This document shows positions 36,270 to 45,798 of a DNA stretch of 64,000 nucleotides, piece by piece; the stretch's first letter is position 1; each line of letters opens with the position of its first letter. Position numbers and translations under genes: made by a program. The notes below the pieces were generated by a model that saw only the letters and a list, made by a program, of their open reading frames with translations, searched no databases and was not told the DNA's origin. Origin of the DNA: Pseudodesulfovibrio profundus (GTDB taxonomy: Bacteria > Desulfobacterota > Desulfovibrionia > Desulfovibrionales > Desulfovibrionaceae); contig NZ_LT907975.1 of the NCBI RefSeq assembly GCF_900217235.1, positions 4,005,001 through 4,069,000 of the forward strand, written 5' to 3'.

Positions 36270-37940
36270 ATGGATAATAAAAACACAGGCAGATGGGAAC
36301 GAACCGTTTCCGCACAGGATATTGGTACGCGGCTCGACAAGTTTTGGGCACGTGAACTGGCGGAGACAGGCGTTTCCAGAGGCAAAGTCAAAAGCTGGAT
36401 TGAATCAGGGCTGGCCACGGTCAATGGTGAAGTCGTTGACAAGGGCAAATATAAACTGGCCGGGTTCGACACGCTTGAGATCGGTGAGCTGCAGTCTTCA
36501 GGAGAAGATACTGCAGAAGCCATCCCCGGTGATCTGAAGATAGTATATGAAGATGACAATATAGTGGTTGTGGATAAAGCCGCCGGTGTCACCACGCATC
36601 CCGCACCGGGTGAACCGGATGCAACACTGGTCAATTATCTGCTTCACAGTTACCCGGATATGGCGTCGGCAGAATCCGGCATGGATGGTCAGCGCCCGGG
36701 AATAGTGCATCGACTGGACAAGGATACATCGGGTCTCATTGTCGTGGCGCGAAACGAAGCTGGCCGCCTTCGACTGTCTGCAGATTTTGCAGAGCGGAGT
36801 GTGGACAAGGTCTACTTGGCCGTGGTTCATGGCCGTCCCAAGAAAGCCGAAGGGGGTATTGATGCTCCCATCGGGCGGCACCCCACTCGCAAGACCCGTA
36901 TGGCCGTGGTCGAAAAAGGGGGCCGAGAGGCGCGTAGCGATTATCGCGTCCTCTGGACCGGACCGCGAGGGCTGGCAAGTCTGGTCGCAGTCCGAATTCA
37001 TACGGGCAGAACTCATCAGATTCGTGTGCATATGGCTCATATCGGACACCCTCTGGTGGGAGATGCCACCTATGGTTCACAGGAAGATGCGGTCTGGAAG
37101 CGACGCGACGACAAACTGGCTCAACTCGGGCCACGACAAATGCTCCATGCATTTCATATTTCTTTCACCCATCCACAGACGAAAGAACGGCTGACCTTCT
37201 GGCAAACACCGCCTGAAGATATTCTGTCGCTCCTCCAGGGGCTGTATCGTGAATGCCTCCGTGTGGGGATTGTCGGGATGCCGGGTTCAGGAAAGTCGAC
37301 GGTGGTCAATTCTCTGCGGAAACAAGCGCATCCGACATTCAGCGCCGATGAATCCGTGGCGAAACTCTACGAAGCCGGAGGCGATGGGGCTGACATGATT
37401 GCCCAGCGCTTTGGCAACCAGTTCAGCCACGAAGACGGCAGCGTTGACAAGGCAAAGCTCTTTTCGGCCATGTGTGATTCTGAGAATCTGCGTCGGGAAG
37501 TCATGGACATGGTCCATCCCATGGTTCGACATGAGTGCGAACTGTTCTTCCGGGCGCACCGTGACACTTCGGTAGCGTATGCCGAAGTGCCTTTGCTACT
37601 GGAAGGGGGGTGGCACAAGACCGGCCAGGTCGATGTGGTTGCAGGTGTTCGTTGCCCAGAGGAAATGCGTACAGGCGACCTGCGGCGTCAACGAGGTCTG
37701 TCGCGTGAAATGCTGGCCGTATTCGATTCATGGCAGTGGCCCGAGCAGGATAAGCTCGCGGCATGTGATATGGTCGTGGAAAATAGCGGCTCACTGGAAG
37801 ACCTTGAACAGGAAACGCGCCGTTTGCACGAGTGGGCGACAGCACGCTTTACCGAGCGCAATGCCGAATTTGCCAAGTGGCTCGATGAACTGTGGCCTCG
37901 GTTGGCCCAGGAATTTGCAGGGGAGGGAGACAAGGCATGA
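36270..37940 (+). CDS. coaE: fusion of RluA-family pseudouridine synthase and dephospho-CoA kinase
   Basis: 556 residues with two complete enzymes in one frame. Residues about 17-75 are an S4 RNA-binding domain. About 88-320 is an RluA/RluD-type pseudouridine synthase, with GIVHRLDKDTSG (144-155) and catalytic Asp150. About 331-530 is a CoaE domain with the P-loop GIVGMPGSGKST (333-344) and AEVPLLLEGG. The first half modifies rRNA or tRNA, the second phosphorylates dephospho-CoA to CoA. I see no stop or frameshift at the junction. No clear ribosome site precedes the ATG. The next gene overlaps its stop. Confidence 0.9.
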   Translation: MDNKNTGRWERTVSAQDIGTRLDKFWARELAETGVSRGKVKSWIESGLATVNGEVVDKGKYKLAGFDTLEIGELQSSGEDTAEAIPGDLKIVYEDDNIVVVDKAAGVTTHPAPGEPDATLVNYLLHSYPDMASAESGMDGQRPGIVHRLDKDTSGLIVVARNEAGRLRLSADFAERSVDKVYLAVVHGRPKKAEGGIDAPIGRHPTRKTRMAVVEKGGREARSDYRVLWTGPRGLASLVAVRIHTGRTHQIRVHMAHIGHPLVGDATYGSQEDAVWKRRDDKLAQLGPRQMLHAFHISFTHPQTKERLTFWQTPPEDILSLLQGLYRECLRVGIVGMPGSGKSTVVNSLRKQAHPTFSADESVAKLYEAGGDGADMIAQRFGNQFSHEDGSVDKAKLFSAMCDSENLRREVMDMVHPMVRHECELFFRAHRDTSVAYAEVPLLLEGGWHKTGQVDVVAGVRCPEEMRTGDLRRQRGLSREMLAVFDSWQWPEQDKLAACDMVVENSGSLEDLEQETRRLHEWATARFTERNAEFAKWLDELWPRLAQEFAGEGDKA

Positions 37941-38683
37941 TTCCACTTCGGGACAATGTGCCGCGTGTGACCATGCCTGTTGCAGTCATGGCGATCATCG
38001 CGATCAATGTCCTTGCATTCATGTACAGCAAATCACTCGATTTTCGGGAGATGGTCTACCTGTATCATCTTTTTGGGGTCGTCCCCGCTCGATTCTTTGA
38101 GCCCGAGTGGGCTCTCTGGGCCGGATATCCGCAGACCATCGGCTGGCCTTTTGTCACGTACATGTTTTTGCACAGTGGATGGATGCACATCATCCTGAAC
38201 ATGTGGATGTTGTGGTTGTTTGGTGACAACATCGAGGATGTCACCGGCCATTGGCAGTTTGTGGTTTTTTATCTGACGTGCGGATTGGCTGCCGTGGCCC
38301 TGCACATGGTATTCGAGCAGGCATCCTCCCTGCCGATCATCGGGGCATCCGGCGCAGTTGGCGGTGTGATGGGTGCCTATGTCATGCTGTATCCGCATGG
38401 GCGTGTGCTGACCCTGGTTCCGATCATCATCATACCGCTGATACTCAGGGTGCCGTCCTACCTCTTTCTTGGAATATGGTTTTTGTCACAGGTGGTGTCG
38501 GGGTTGATGTCGTCAAAAATGCAGGCGGCAAGCGGCGTTGCCTGGTGGGCGCATGTTGGTGGTTTTCTGGCAGGGATGATTCTCATCCATCTGTTTCGAC
38601 GTCCTGGTCATTGCCGGTACTGTTTCAATCCGACAACAGCGGACTACGAGCCGGAAGAGTTGGAAGAAGACAATCGTTTCTGA
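37937..38683 (+). CDS. rhomboid-family intramembrane serine protease
   Basis: 248 residues, about six or seven helices. The catalytic serine is S138 in GASGAVGG and the histidine H206 in WWAHVGGFLAG. The oxyanion-side HIILNMW (84-90) is also present. Rhomboids cut membrane proteins within the bilayer. The C-terminus has a CRYC pair and an acidic tail. I chose the ATG at 37937, which overlaps the coaE stop and has GGGAGGGAG upstream. The last 40 bases overlap the end of the convergent adenylyltransferase gene. Confidence 0.9.
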   Translation: MIPLRDNVPRVTMPVAVMAIIAINVLAFMYSKSLDFREMVYLYHLFGVVPARFFEPEWALWAGYPQTIGWPFVTYMFLHSGWMHIILNMWMLWLFGDNIEDVTGHWQFVVFYLTCGLAAVALHMVFEQASSLPIIGASGAVGGVMGAYVMLYPHGRVLTLVPIIIIPLILRVPSYLFLGIWFLSQVVSGLMSSKMQAASGVAWWAHVGGFLAGMILIHLFRRPGHCRYCFNPTTADYEPEELEEDNRF

Positions 38684-39210
38684 AGATTCCACGCTTCCAC
38701 GAGTTCTGCTACCGCCGGAGGGACCATGGATTGCCAGTCGCGGTCATCTCGTATGGCCTGGCGAACGTCGGTCCCTGAAATGCCTTTTTCGGATGGGGAC
38801 CGTTCCCACATGACGTGCGTTTTCAAACCGAGGTCACGGAGCCGCTGCTCTTTTTCTCGTCCCCAGTCATCATATATAGTCAGGTAGTATATAGCATCGG
38901 CTGGCGCAGTCTCCCGGAGCAGGTCCGGCTTGCATATGGGAAACGGGACCACGGAGTACTCGTGATCCCGCAAACCGACTTCATTGAAAGCTGCAACGAT
39001 CATCGCCTTTCGTTCTTCAAAGGTCAGCGGATTGTTCATCGGTTCAGAGCGTTCCGGGTTGGATGCCTCTTCGTCGATGGTGTCCGGCGTCGGATTGGTG
39101 ATGCCGACAATCAGGTGGTCGCATAACCGTTTTCCGGCCATCAGGTACTTTAGATGGTCATTGTGCAGTACCTGAAATCTTCCGTGTATGAAGCCGATGG
39201 GGTGTTGCAT
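38644..39210 (-). CDS. NadM/NMN adenylyltransferase-like nucleotidyltransferase
   Basis: 188 residues. GFIHGRFQVLHNDHLKYL (6-23) is a nucleotidyltransferase start with HNDH in place of HxGH. ISGTDVRQAI near 143-152 matches the ISxTxIR motif. It resembles archaeal-type NMN adenylyltransferases and relatives, so it probably adenylates NMN or a similar nucleotide. It starts one base after the stop of the phosphoglycerate mutase gene (TAAATG), so translation is coupled. Its 3' end overlaps the rhomboid gene. Confidence 0.75.
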   Translation of the reverse strand: MQHPIGFIHGRFQVLHNDHLKYLMAGKRLCDHLIVGITNPTPDTIDEEASNPERSEPMNNPLTFEERKAMIVAAFNEVGLRDHEYSVVPFPICKPDLLRETAPADAIYYLTIYDDWGREKEQRLRDLGLKTHVMWERSPSEKGISGTDVRQAIRDDRDWQSMVPPAVAELVEAWNLQKRLSSSNSSGS

Positions 39211-40551
39211 TTATTCGTCTTCTTTTTCTTCTTCCCGTGGCTGAATGATGAACGGATCGTAATCTCCAGGCCAGAATTCCTGTGCCAGGGGCGAGTCGTG
39301 GATGCCAGCCAAACGGGCCCGGTCGAGATAGTTGAGTATCATGTGCATGATCTCGTCCTGTCTCAGGCAGCTCAACGCGCCAGCACTCGTGCTCACCTCG
39401 TCGAATTTGTCGATGGTGTCGCGACGCACGCCTTCACCCACAAACATGACCGGCACCGGTTCACCGGAGTGAATCAGCTTGCCGCTGCTGGGTGTGGAGT
39501 GGTCAGCAGTGACTACCAGAAGGACATCATCGTCGTACAGAAGTGGCTCAATGGCCTGGCTCAATCCTTTGTCCAACGATTCGATCGCACGCACTTTGCC
39601 TTTGGGGCTTTTGGTGTGCGCTGCCTGATCCGGGGCCTTGGTGTGAACATGGATGAACTCGTAGTCCTCCAGTCTGGTGGCGGCATATTCGAGGCGCTTG
39701 GCAATATCCTTGCCCGGATCGCGGGTGTCGCGCACCTTGTGGAAATCCATGCCGAGGAATTTCGCCATACCGCCATACATGTGGCCGCTGGCTATGGACA
39801 ACGCCCGCATGCCGTACCTGTTCCCCATGGATACGCGAGGGCACATGCGGCCAGCACGCTGGGTCACGATGCCGTTGATCGGCGGAAGTGTTTGGCGAAC
39901 GCGCAACTTGTTCTGTTCCACGGCGCTCAGGCGGTGGTAGGCCCAGGAGATGTAGTCCGTCAGCACTCTGGCTGTTCTGATGGCATCCGGGTCGTCACGG
40001 TGTGTTGCAAGCGGTCTGACCGCGGAAACGAAGCGGCCATCGACCATCGGGTTGGAGTCGGTGATGTAGGGTGATACGTCACCGTGCATGGTCAGCACAC
40101 TGAACATGCCGCCGGTTTTATGCAGGCGAATGGTTATACCATCCTTTTCATAATGATCGGCAGCGGCATACAGGGCATCGATCTCGTCGGGAGTGCCACA
40201 AATGCGGTCGTATTTGAGAACAAGATAGTTCTCCAGAGTGGTCAGTACGCTGGTGAAGTGGGCCAGCATGGCGATATCGCCATCTTCCAACTCCACGTCA
40301 GCGCCGATGGCTTCGAGCACGCCGCGGCCGGGAAATTCACTTTTCGGGCTGCCGAACATGGCAAAATGTGCGTTTTCACTGGGTAGGGGTTGGCCGAGTT
40401 TGCCTGCATGGTACAAACCGGTGGATCCCATTGCTGCCAGGCGGTCGAGGCATGGTGTTTCAGCAGCCTGGAGTGGTGTCTGATTGTTGAGAAGTGCGTG
40501 CGCCCGGTCTCCCAGGCCATCAAGTAGTATAAGGACACAAGTCTTAGGCAC
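39211..40551 (-). CDS. 2,3-bisphosphoglycerate-independent phosphoglycerate mutase, archaeal (ApgM) type
   Basis: 446 residues, an alkaline-phosphatase-superfamily protein. The N-terminal LILLDGLGDR binds metal through Asp and is followed by QTPLQAAETPCLDRLA and GPSENAHF-like PSENAHFAMFG with the probable nucleophile Ser. HVHTKAPDQAAH and VVTADHSTPS hold the other metal ligands. This pattern fits ApgM rather than GpmI. The start is GTG with GGGAG upstream. It interconverts 3- and 2-phosphoglycerate. Confidence 0.82.
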   Translation of the reverse strand: MPKTCVLILLDGLGDRAHALLNNQTPLQAAETPCLDRLAAMGSTGLYHAGKLGQPLPSENAHFAMFGSPKSEFPGRGVLEAIGADVELEDGDIAMLAHFTSVLTTLENYLVLKYDRICGTPDEIDALYAAADHYEKDGITIRLHKTGGMFSVLTMHGDVSPYITDSNPMVDGRFVSAVRPLATHRDDPDAIRTARVLTDYISWAYHRLSAVEQNKLRVRQTLPPINGIVTQRAGRMCPRVSMGNRYGMRALSIASGHMYGGMAKFLGMDFHKVRDTRDPGKDIAKRLEYAATRLEDYEFIHVHTKAPDQAAHTKSPKGKVRAIESLDKGLSQAIEPLLYDDDVLLVVTADHSTPSSGKLIHSGEPVPVMFVGEGVRRDTIDKFDEVSTSAGALSCLRQDEIMHMILNYLDRARLAGIHDSPLAQEFWPGDYDPFIIQPREEEKEDE

Positions 40552-40614
40552 GTCAGTCTCCCAGCTCGGCGCAACGAATGTCGCGCTGTTTTTTTAAACG
40601 ATCTAGTATTGAGG

Positions 40615-40643
40615 TTGTCAATCGAATGCATAGTGTTTACATA
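40615..40643 (+). promoter_or_regulatory. probable promoter of the PHP gene
   Basis: TTGTCA (40615-40620) and TACATA (40638-40643) with 17-base spacing lie 43 bases before the start of the PHP gene, in the divergent region with apgM. Confidence 0.5.
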
Positions 40644-40685
40644 TACTGTTAACGGCTGTCACAATCAGGAGGAAAGCCCGTCACC

Positions 40686-41297
40686 ATGCTTATCGATACC
40701 CATGTTCATTCCGATGTCTCGGATTGCAGTAGTATGCCCGTAACTCAGATCCTTGCCAATGCCCGTGCGTTGGGTCTGGATGGTGTCTGCATTACGGACC
40801 ACGATTCCACCGATGTTCTGGCACAAATCGACGAAGGTTTCCAGTCCGATGGATTGCTCGTCCTGGTTGGGATGGAGTATACCACGCCCCAGGGTGATTT
40901 TCTGGTGTATGGCGATGTTGAGTCACTGCACCCCGGCATGGCGGCTGGTGCACTCATTGATCATGTTAATAGCATGGGTGGAGCCATCGTGGCCGCGCAT
41001 CCTTATAGAGGATGGCGTCCCTCTGATCCTTCCACCATTATTACGCATCCTCCTACAGCGGTCGAAGTGGTGAATGGCCGCAATACCGAGGCGGAAGACA
41101 CTCTGGCCGAAGCCCTGGCAGCCAAGCATGGATTCGTCCGGGTGTCCGGCTCTGATGCTCATTCACTTGATGAACTTGGCCGTTTCCCGATCCGGTTTAC
41201 TCGCTCCATCTCCTGTCGCAACGACCTTGTGGAGGCACTACGCAGTGGACATTGCGCCCCGGGAGTCGGTCGTCTGGCCTTTGAGTCTGTTTCCTGA
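40686..41297 (+). CDS. PHP-domain phosphoesterase
   Basis: 203 residues. The metal-binding residues are visible in order: DTHVHSDVSDC (HxH), CITDHDS, GMEYTTP, AAHPYRG and SGSDAHS. These define PHP proteins such as 3',5'-nucleoside bisphosphate phosphatases and PolC/histidinol-phosphatase relatives. The substrate cannot be read. AGGAGG lies 13 bases before the ATG, rather far. A terminator follows. Confidence 0.88.
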   Translation: MLIDTHVHSDVSDCSSMPVTQILANARALGLDGVCITDHDSTDVLAQIDEGFQSDGLLVLVGMEYTTPQGDFLVYGDVESLHPGMAAGALIDHVNSMGGAIVAAHPYRGWRPSDPSTIITHPPTAVEVVNGRNTEAEDTLAEALAAKHGFVRVSGSDAHSLDELGRFPIRFTRSISCRNDLVEALRSGHCAPGVGRLAFESVS

Positions 41298-41329
41298 CGC
41301 GTATTATCCTTTTTCGATACCATATGATG

Positions 41330-41358
41330 AAGCACCTTTTCGGAGGTGCTTTTGTTTT
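41330..41358 (+). terminator. terminator after the PHP gene
   Basis: AAGCACCT (41330-41337) pairs with AGGTGCTT (41344-41351), followed by TTGTTTTT. Confidence 0.8.
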
Positions 41359-41527
41359 TGGGTTCTACAATGATAGTATGCGTTTCAGCCTCGAATTCGA
41401 GGAGAGAAGACACAGCCGACAAAAGCGTATATAAAGACAAAGTCTGGTAGTGAATGCCTGAAAGCTGCACGTTTTGGGCCTGTGGAAAAGTCTGTGGAAA
41501 AAGTTGCGCTAAATTGTTTTTGACATC

Positions 41528-41555
41528 TTGACAGTTTGATCAGGCTTCTTACCAT
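41528..41555 (+). promoter_or_regulatory. probable promoter of cbpA-cbpM-clpB
   Basis: CTTGACA with its hexamer at 41528-41533, 16 bases, then TACCAT (41550-41555). The CTTGA and CCAT parts also resemble a sigma32 promoter, as expected for chaperone genes. A second TTGACA lies 8 bases upstream at 41520. Confidence 0.5.
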
Positions 41556-41605
41556 TACACTCGGATTCAATAAAATTTCGTCGTTGATAAAGGAACGTAC
41601 ACTCA

Positions 41606-42583
41606 ATGGAATACAAAGATTATTACAAGCTGCTCGGTGTTTCTCGGTCTGCATCAAAGGATGAGATCGCCAAGGCGTTCAAGAAGCTCGCGCGCAAGTA
41701 TCACCCTGATCTCAATCCCAACGACAGTGTGGCCGAGACCAAGTTCAAGGAAATTAATGAAGCGTACGAGGTCCTGAAGGACGAGAAGAAACGCAAAATG
41801 TATGATCAGTTCGGTTCCAACTGGGAGCATGGACAGAACTTCCAGCCGCCGCCCGGATACGACAACGTCAATTTTGGAGGAGGCGGTTTCTCCCAGGGTG
41901 GCTTCTCGGACTTTTTCGAGACGATCTTTGGTGGTGCAGGTGGAGCCGGATTCAGAAGTGGTTTTTCGCAGGGTGGATACCAGCAGGGCGGATTCGGTGG
42001 CGGTGGCTACCAACAACGCCCCAGACGGGGAGCCGATTCCGAGGCTTCGTATGAGCTGTCTTTGGAGGAAGCATACCGTGGCGGGACTAAGTCCATCACC
42101 CTGCAGGAGCAGGTGAGCGGACCGGAAGGCATCCCTCGCATGACCACCAAGACCCTTGAGGTCAACGTGCCTGCGGGGATCAAGGACGGACAGAAAATCA
42201 GGTTGTCCGGTCAGGGTAATCCCGGTATGGCCGGCGGCTCCAAAGGTGATTTGTACCTGAAGATCAAGCTGATGCCGCACCCCATGTTTAAAGTGAAAGA
42301 CACGGATGTGGTGCTTGATCTGCCTCTTGCCCCTTGGGAGGCGACCCTTGGAACAACGGCCAGAATCCCGACGCTGGACGGTGCCGTTGAGATGAAGATT
42401 CCCCCTGGAATCGGTTCCGGCAAGCGACTTCGCATCAAGGGTAAAGGGCTTGGTAGTGGAGCCAAAAAAGGCGACCAATATGTTCGGATCATGATCCAGG
42501 CACCGGATATTTTATCGAATGAAGAGCGTGAATTGTGGGAAAAGTTGCAGGAAGTATCAACCTTCAAGCCGAGAGAGTTTTAA
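41606..42583 (+). CDS. cbpA: DnaJ-class co-chaperone CbpA
   Basis: 325 residues. The J domain (1-70) has HPD at 33-35. A long Gly/Phe/Gln-rich linker (about 90-140) is followed by two C-terminal substrate-binding domains (about 145-320). The zinc-finger domain of true DnaJ is absent, making it the CbpA type. It delivers misfolded proteins to DnaK. The next gene, cbpM, starts 12 bases later. Confidence 0.93.
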   Translation: MEYKDYYKLLGVSRSASKDEIAKAFKKLARKYHPDLNPNDSVAETKFKEINEAYEVLKDEKKRKMYDQFGSNWEHGQNFQPPPGYDNVNFGGGGFSQGGFSDFFETIFGGAGGAGFRSGFSQGGYQQGGFGGGGYQQRPRRGADSEASYELSLEEAYRGGTKSITLQEQVSGPEGIPRMTTKTLEVNVPAGIKDGQKIRLSGQGNPGMAGGSKGDLYLKIKLMPHPMFKVKDTDVVLDLPLAPWEATLGTTARIPTLDGAVEMKIPPGIGSGKRLRIKGKGLGSGAKKGDQYVRIMIQAPDILSNEERELWEKLQEVSTFKPREF

Positions 42584-42595
42584 AAAGAGGGTAGC

Positions 42596-42931
42596 ATGAC
42601 GACCAGACGACTCAGGGAAATGATGATGCAACTGCCCGGTCTCAACTTGCCGGAGCCTTCCGACTATGTTGCTTGGGCGCAATTGGTGGAATTGACATCC
42701 ATACAACCGGGAGAAGTAGCAGAGCTGATCGAGCTGGGCTGGATCAGTCCGAAAAAGACCAGCGCCGATGAATACCTGTTTCGTTTGCGCGATGTGTACC
42801 GAATCCACAAACTCATGCGGCTCGTCAACGATCTCGACATGTCGTTCAACAGCGGCTCCATTGTTGTTGATCTGCTGGACAGGGTCGAAGAGCTCGAACA
42901 GGAAGTGGAAGAGCTTAAGCGCTTGGTTTAA
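42596..42931 (+). CDS. cbpM: CbpA modulator CbpM (MerR-like)
   Basis: 111 residues. A MerR-like helix-turn-helix region (about 24-75: LVELTSIQPGEVAELIELGWISP, read as two adjacent motifs) is followed by a coiled-coil tail, LLDRVEELEQEVEELKRL. CbpM proteins bind the J domain of CbpA and restrain it. The position between cbpA and clpB supports this over a transcription-regulator role. Ribosome site AGAGGG precedes the ATG. Confidence 0.85.
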   Translation: MTTRRLREMMMQLPGLNLPEPSDYVAWAQLVELTSIQPGEVAELIELGWISPKKTSADEYLFRLRDVYRIHKLMRLVNDLDMSFNSGSIVVDLLDRVEELEQEVEELKRLV

Positions 42932-42964
42932 TTTTTTATAATAATCGCTTAAGGAGGTTCATTA

Positions 42965-45562
42965 ATGGATCCCAATACTTTCACCAAAAAAACGCAGGAT
43001 GCCGTTTCCGAAGCCCAGAGCATGGCTATTCGGAATGGGCATCAGCAAATAGACTGTGAACATCTGCTGCACGCCCTTGTGACGCAGGAGCAGGGACTTG
43101 TCCCGCAAATCCTGCGCAAGCTGGGTGTTGCCGCCGACGCATACCTTGGTGCCGTGGACGCGGAAATCACCAAGATTCCCAAAGTCTCCGGGCCGGGCGC
43201 ACGTCCTGATCAGATTCTGGTAACCCAGCGTCTGCAAAAGGTGCTTGTGGCTGCCGGTGATCAATCCAAGCGCATGAAGGATGAGTTTGTCTCTGTTGAG
43301 CACGTTTTCCTGGCGCTCATGGACGAGCCGTCTTCCACAGGCGTAGGGCGGGTCAACAAGCAGTTCAACATCGACAAGGACAAGGTCCTGGCTGTGTTGA
43401 ACGAGGTGCGCGGCAAGCAGCGTGTGACATCTGACAACCCGGAAGCCACCTATGATTCGCTCAAGAAATACGGGCGTGATCTGGTGGAGGAGGCGAGGTC
43501 GGGCAAGCTCGATCCGGTCATCGGCCGGGATTCGGAGATACGTCGTGTCATTCGCATCCTGTCGAGGCGCACAAAGAACAACCCGGTGCTCATCGGTGAG
43601 GCCGGTGTTGGTAAGACTGCCATTGCCGAAGGACTGGCCCAGCGCATTGTTGCCGAGGACGTGCCCGAAGGTTTGAAGGAAAAGACCGTATTCAGCCTCG
43701 ATATGAGCGCACTCATTGCGGGTGCCAAGTATCGCGGTGAGTTTGAGGAACGCCTCAAGGCGGTACTCAAGGAGGTGCAGGAGTCTGCCGGACAGATCAT
43801 CATGTTCATTGATGAGCTGCACACCATTGTTGGTGCAGGCAAGACCGACGGCGCAATGGATGCGGGTAACATCCTTAAGCCCATGCTGGCCCGTGGAGAA
43901 CTGCACTGCATTGGTGCGACAACCACGGATGAGTATCGTAAATATATTGAAAAGGACCCGGCACTGGAACGGCGTTTCCAGACGGTCTCAGTGGATGAAC
44001 CCACTGTGGAAGATACCATATCGATCCTTCGCGGTTTGCGTGAACGATTCGAGGTGCACCACGGTGTGCGGATTTCCGATGGTGCCGTTGTGGAAGCCGC
44101 CGTCCTGTCGAACCGATACATCACGGATCGTCAACTGCCGGACAAGGCCATCGACCTCATTGATGAGGCCGCGGCCCTGATTCGGACGGAGATCGACTCG
44201 CAGCCGTATGAACTGGATAAGGTCAACCGCCAGATCATGCAGCTTGAAATTGAGCGCGAAGCACTCAAGCGTGAGACGGATGATGCCTCCAAGGAGCGAC
44301 TCCATAAGCTGGAAGTCGACCTGGGAGACTTCAAGGAGAAGCAGGCTGCATTGCTTGCCCAGTGGGAAAACGAGAAATCCGGTATCGAACGCTTGCGTTC
44401 GCTCAAGGAGGAAATCGAATCCACCCGTCGTGAGATAGAGGAAGCCAAGCGGGTGCATGATTACAACCGTGCGGCCGAGTTGGAATACGGTACGCTTGCG
44501 ACACTGGAAAAAGATCTGAATGAACGAAACGCGGCCTTTGAGTCCGGCGATACGCCTCGCATGGTCAAGGAAGAGGTTGGTCCCGATGATGTGGCGCAGG
44601 TTATTGCCCGCTGGACCGGCATTCCCGTCTCCAGACTGCTGGAAGGCGAAAGGGAAAAGCTCCTACGTCTGGCCGATGTGCTCCATGAGCGGGTTATCGG
44701 GCAGGATGCAGCGGTTCAGGCTGTAGCCGATGCAGTGCTGCGCGCCCGTGCCGGTCTGAAAGACCCCTCGCGTCCCATTGGCTCGTTCATTTTCCTCGGG
44801 CCTACGGGCGTGGGTAAGACGGAGCTGTGCAAGACACTTGCTTCAGCGCTCTTTGATTCGAAGGATAACATGATCCGCCTCGACATGTCGGAGTACATGG
44901 AGAAGCATACGGTGGCCCGGCTCATCGGTGCGCCTCCCGGCTATGTCGGCTATGATGAGGGCGGTCAGTTGACGGAAGCGGTTCGCCGCAAGCCGTACTC
45001 GGTGGTGTTGTTTGATGAGATAGAGAAGGCGCACCATGACGTGTTCAACGTCCTGTTGCAGATTCTTGACGACGGGCGTCTGACGGATTCCCACGGGCGT
45101 ACCGTTGACTTCAAGAACACTATCGTCATCATGACATCCAACCTGGGTGCGGAATACATGCTGGATGGCATCGATAACTCAGGCGAGTTCATGGAAGGTG
45201 TGGAGGATAAAGTGCGGGATGTCCTGCGCAGACACTTCCGCCCCGAGTTCCTTAACCGCGTGGATGCCACCGTGCTGTTCCGACCGCTTCTGAAGGATCA
45301 GCTGATCCAGATTATCGATCTGCTTTTGGCCGGACTCAGTTCAAGGCTGGCGGATCGGAAGATAGAGTTGATTTTGACAGACGGTGCTAAGCGTTTCATC
45401 GCCGATGGTGCGTATGATCCGAACTTTGGTGCTCGACCGTTGCATCGCTATCTCCAGTCTCACCTTGAGACGCCGTTGGCCAGGAAGCTGATCGGTGGAG
45501 AGCTAATGGACGGCGACACCGTGACTGTGGATGAGAAAGGTGGCGAACTCGTTTTCGAGTAA
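42965..45562 (+). CDS. clpB: protein disaggregase ClpB
   Basis: 865 residues, full length. It has an N-terminal Clp repeat domain (1-145), NBD1 with Walker A GEAGVGKT (211-218), and a coiled-coil middle domain (about 410-530, [20 protein letters not shown]-type heptads). NBD2 has GPTGVGKTE and [17 protein letters not shown]. It rescues aggregated proteins with DnaK, CbpA and GrpE, all encoded within 10 kb. AAGGAGG precedes the start. A strong terminator ends the operon. Confidence 0.96.
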   Translation: MDPNTFTKKTQDAVSEAQSMAIRNGHQQIDCEHLLHALVTQEQGLVPQILRKLGVAADAYLGAVDAEITKIPKVSGPGARPDQILVTQRLQKVLVAAGDQSKRMKDEFVSVEHVFLALMDEPSSTGVGRVNKQFNIDKDKVLAVLNEVRGKQRVTSDNPEATYDSLKKYGRDLVEEARSGKLDPVIGRDSEIRRVIRILSRRTKNNPVLIGEAGVGKTAIAEGLAQRIVAEDVPEGLKEKTVFSLDMSALIAGAKYRGEFEERLKAVLKEVQESAGQIIMFIDELHTIVGAGKTDGAMDAGNILKPMLARGELHCIGATTTDEYRKYIEKDPALERRFQTVSVDEPTVEDTISILRGLRERFEVHHGVRISDGAVVEAAVLSNRYITDRQLPDKAIDLIDEAAALIRTEIDSQPYELDKVNRQIMQLEIEREALKRETDDASKERLHKLEVDLGDFKEKQAALLAQWENEKSGIERLRSLKEEIESTRREIEEAKRVHDYNRAAELEYGTLATLEKDLNERNAAFESGDTPRMVKEEVGPDDVAQVIARWTGIPVSRLLEGEREKLLRLADVLHERVIGQDAAVQAVADAVLRARAGLKDPSRPIGSFIFLGPTGVGKTELCKTLASALFDSKDNMIRLDMSEYMEKHTVARLIGAPPGYVGYDEGGQLTEAVRRKPYSVVLFDEIEKAHHDVFNVLLQILDDGRLTDSHGRTVDFKNTIVIMTSNLGAEYMLDGIDNSGEFMEGVEDKVRDVLRRHFRPEFLNRVDATVLFRPLLKDQLIQIIDLLLAGLSSRLADRKIELILTDGAKRFIADGAYDPNFGARPLHRYLQSHLETPLARKLIGGELMDGDTVTVDEKGGELVFE

Positions 45563-45583
45563 TGCTACTATGTGTAAATGCAA

Positions 45584-45618
45584 AGAGGTGTCCGGTAATT
45601 ACCGGGCACCTCTTTTTT
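45584..45618 (+). terminator. terminator after clpB
   Basis: AGAGGTG-T-CCGGTAATTACCGG-G-CACCTCT forms a long hairpin followed by seven T. Confidence 0.92.
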
Positions 45619-45798
45619 TGTTCTATGGGAGAGCTTTTCCCGTGGATTGAAAATTAATTTTTAAAGGAAATAGTTAAGGATTCCAAAAGTTGTTTTTGAT
45701 TCAGCAAAAGGGCGTGACTTGGGAAAAAAAGAACGCTTGACTTTGTTCCTATGCAGGCAGACCTTGAATGCTTCACTCATACCATTCAAGGATTTTTC

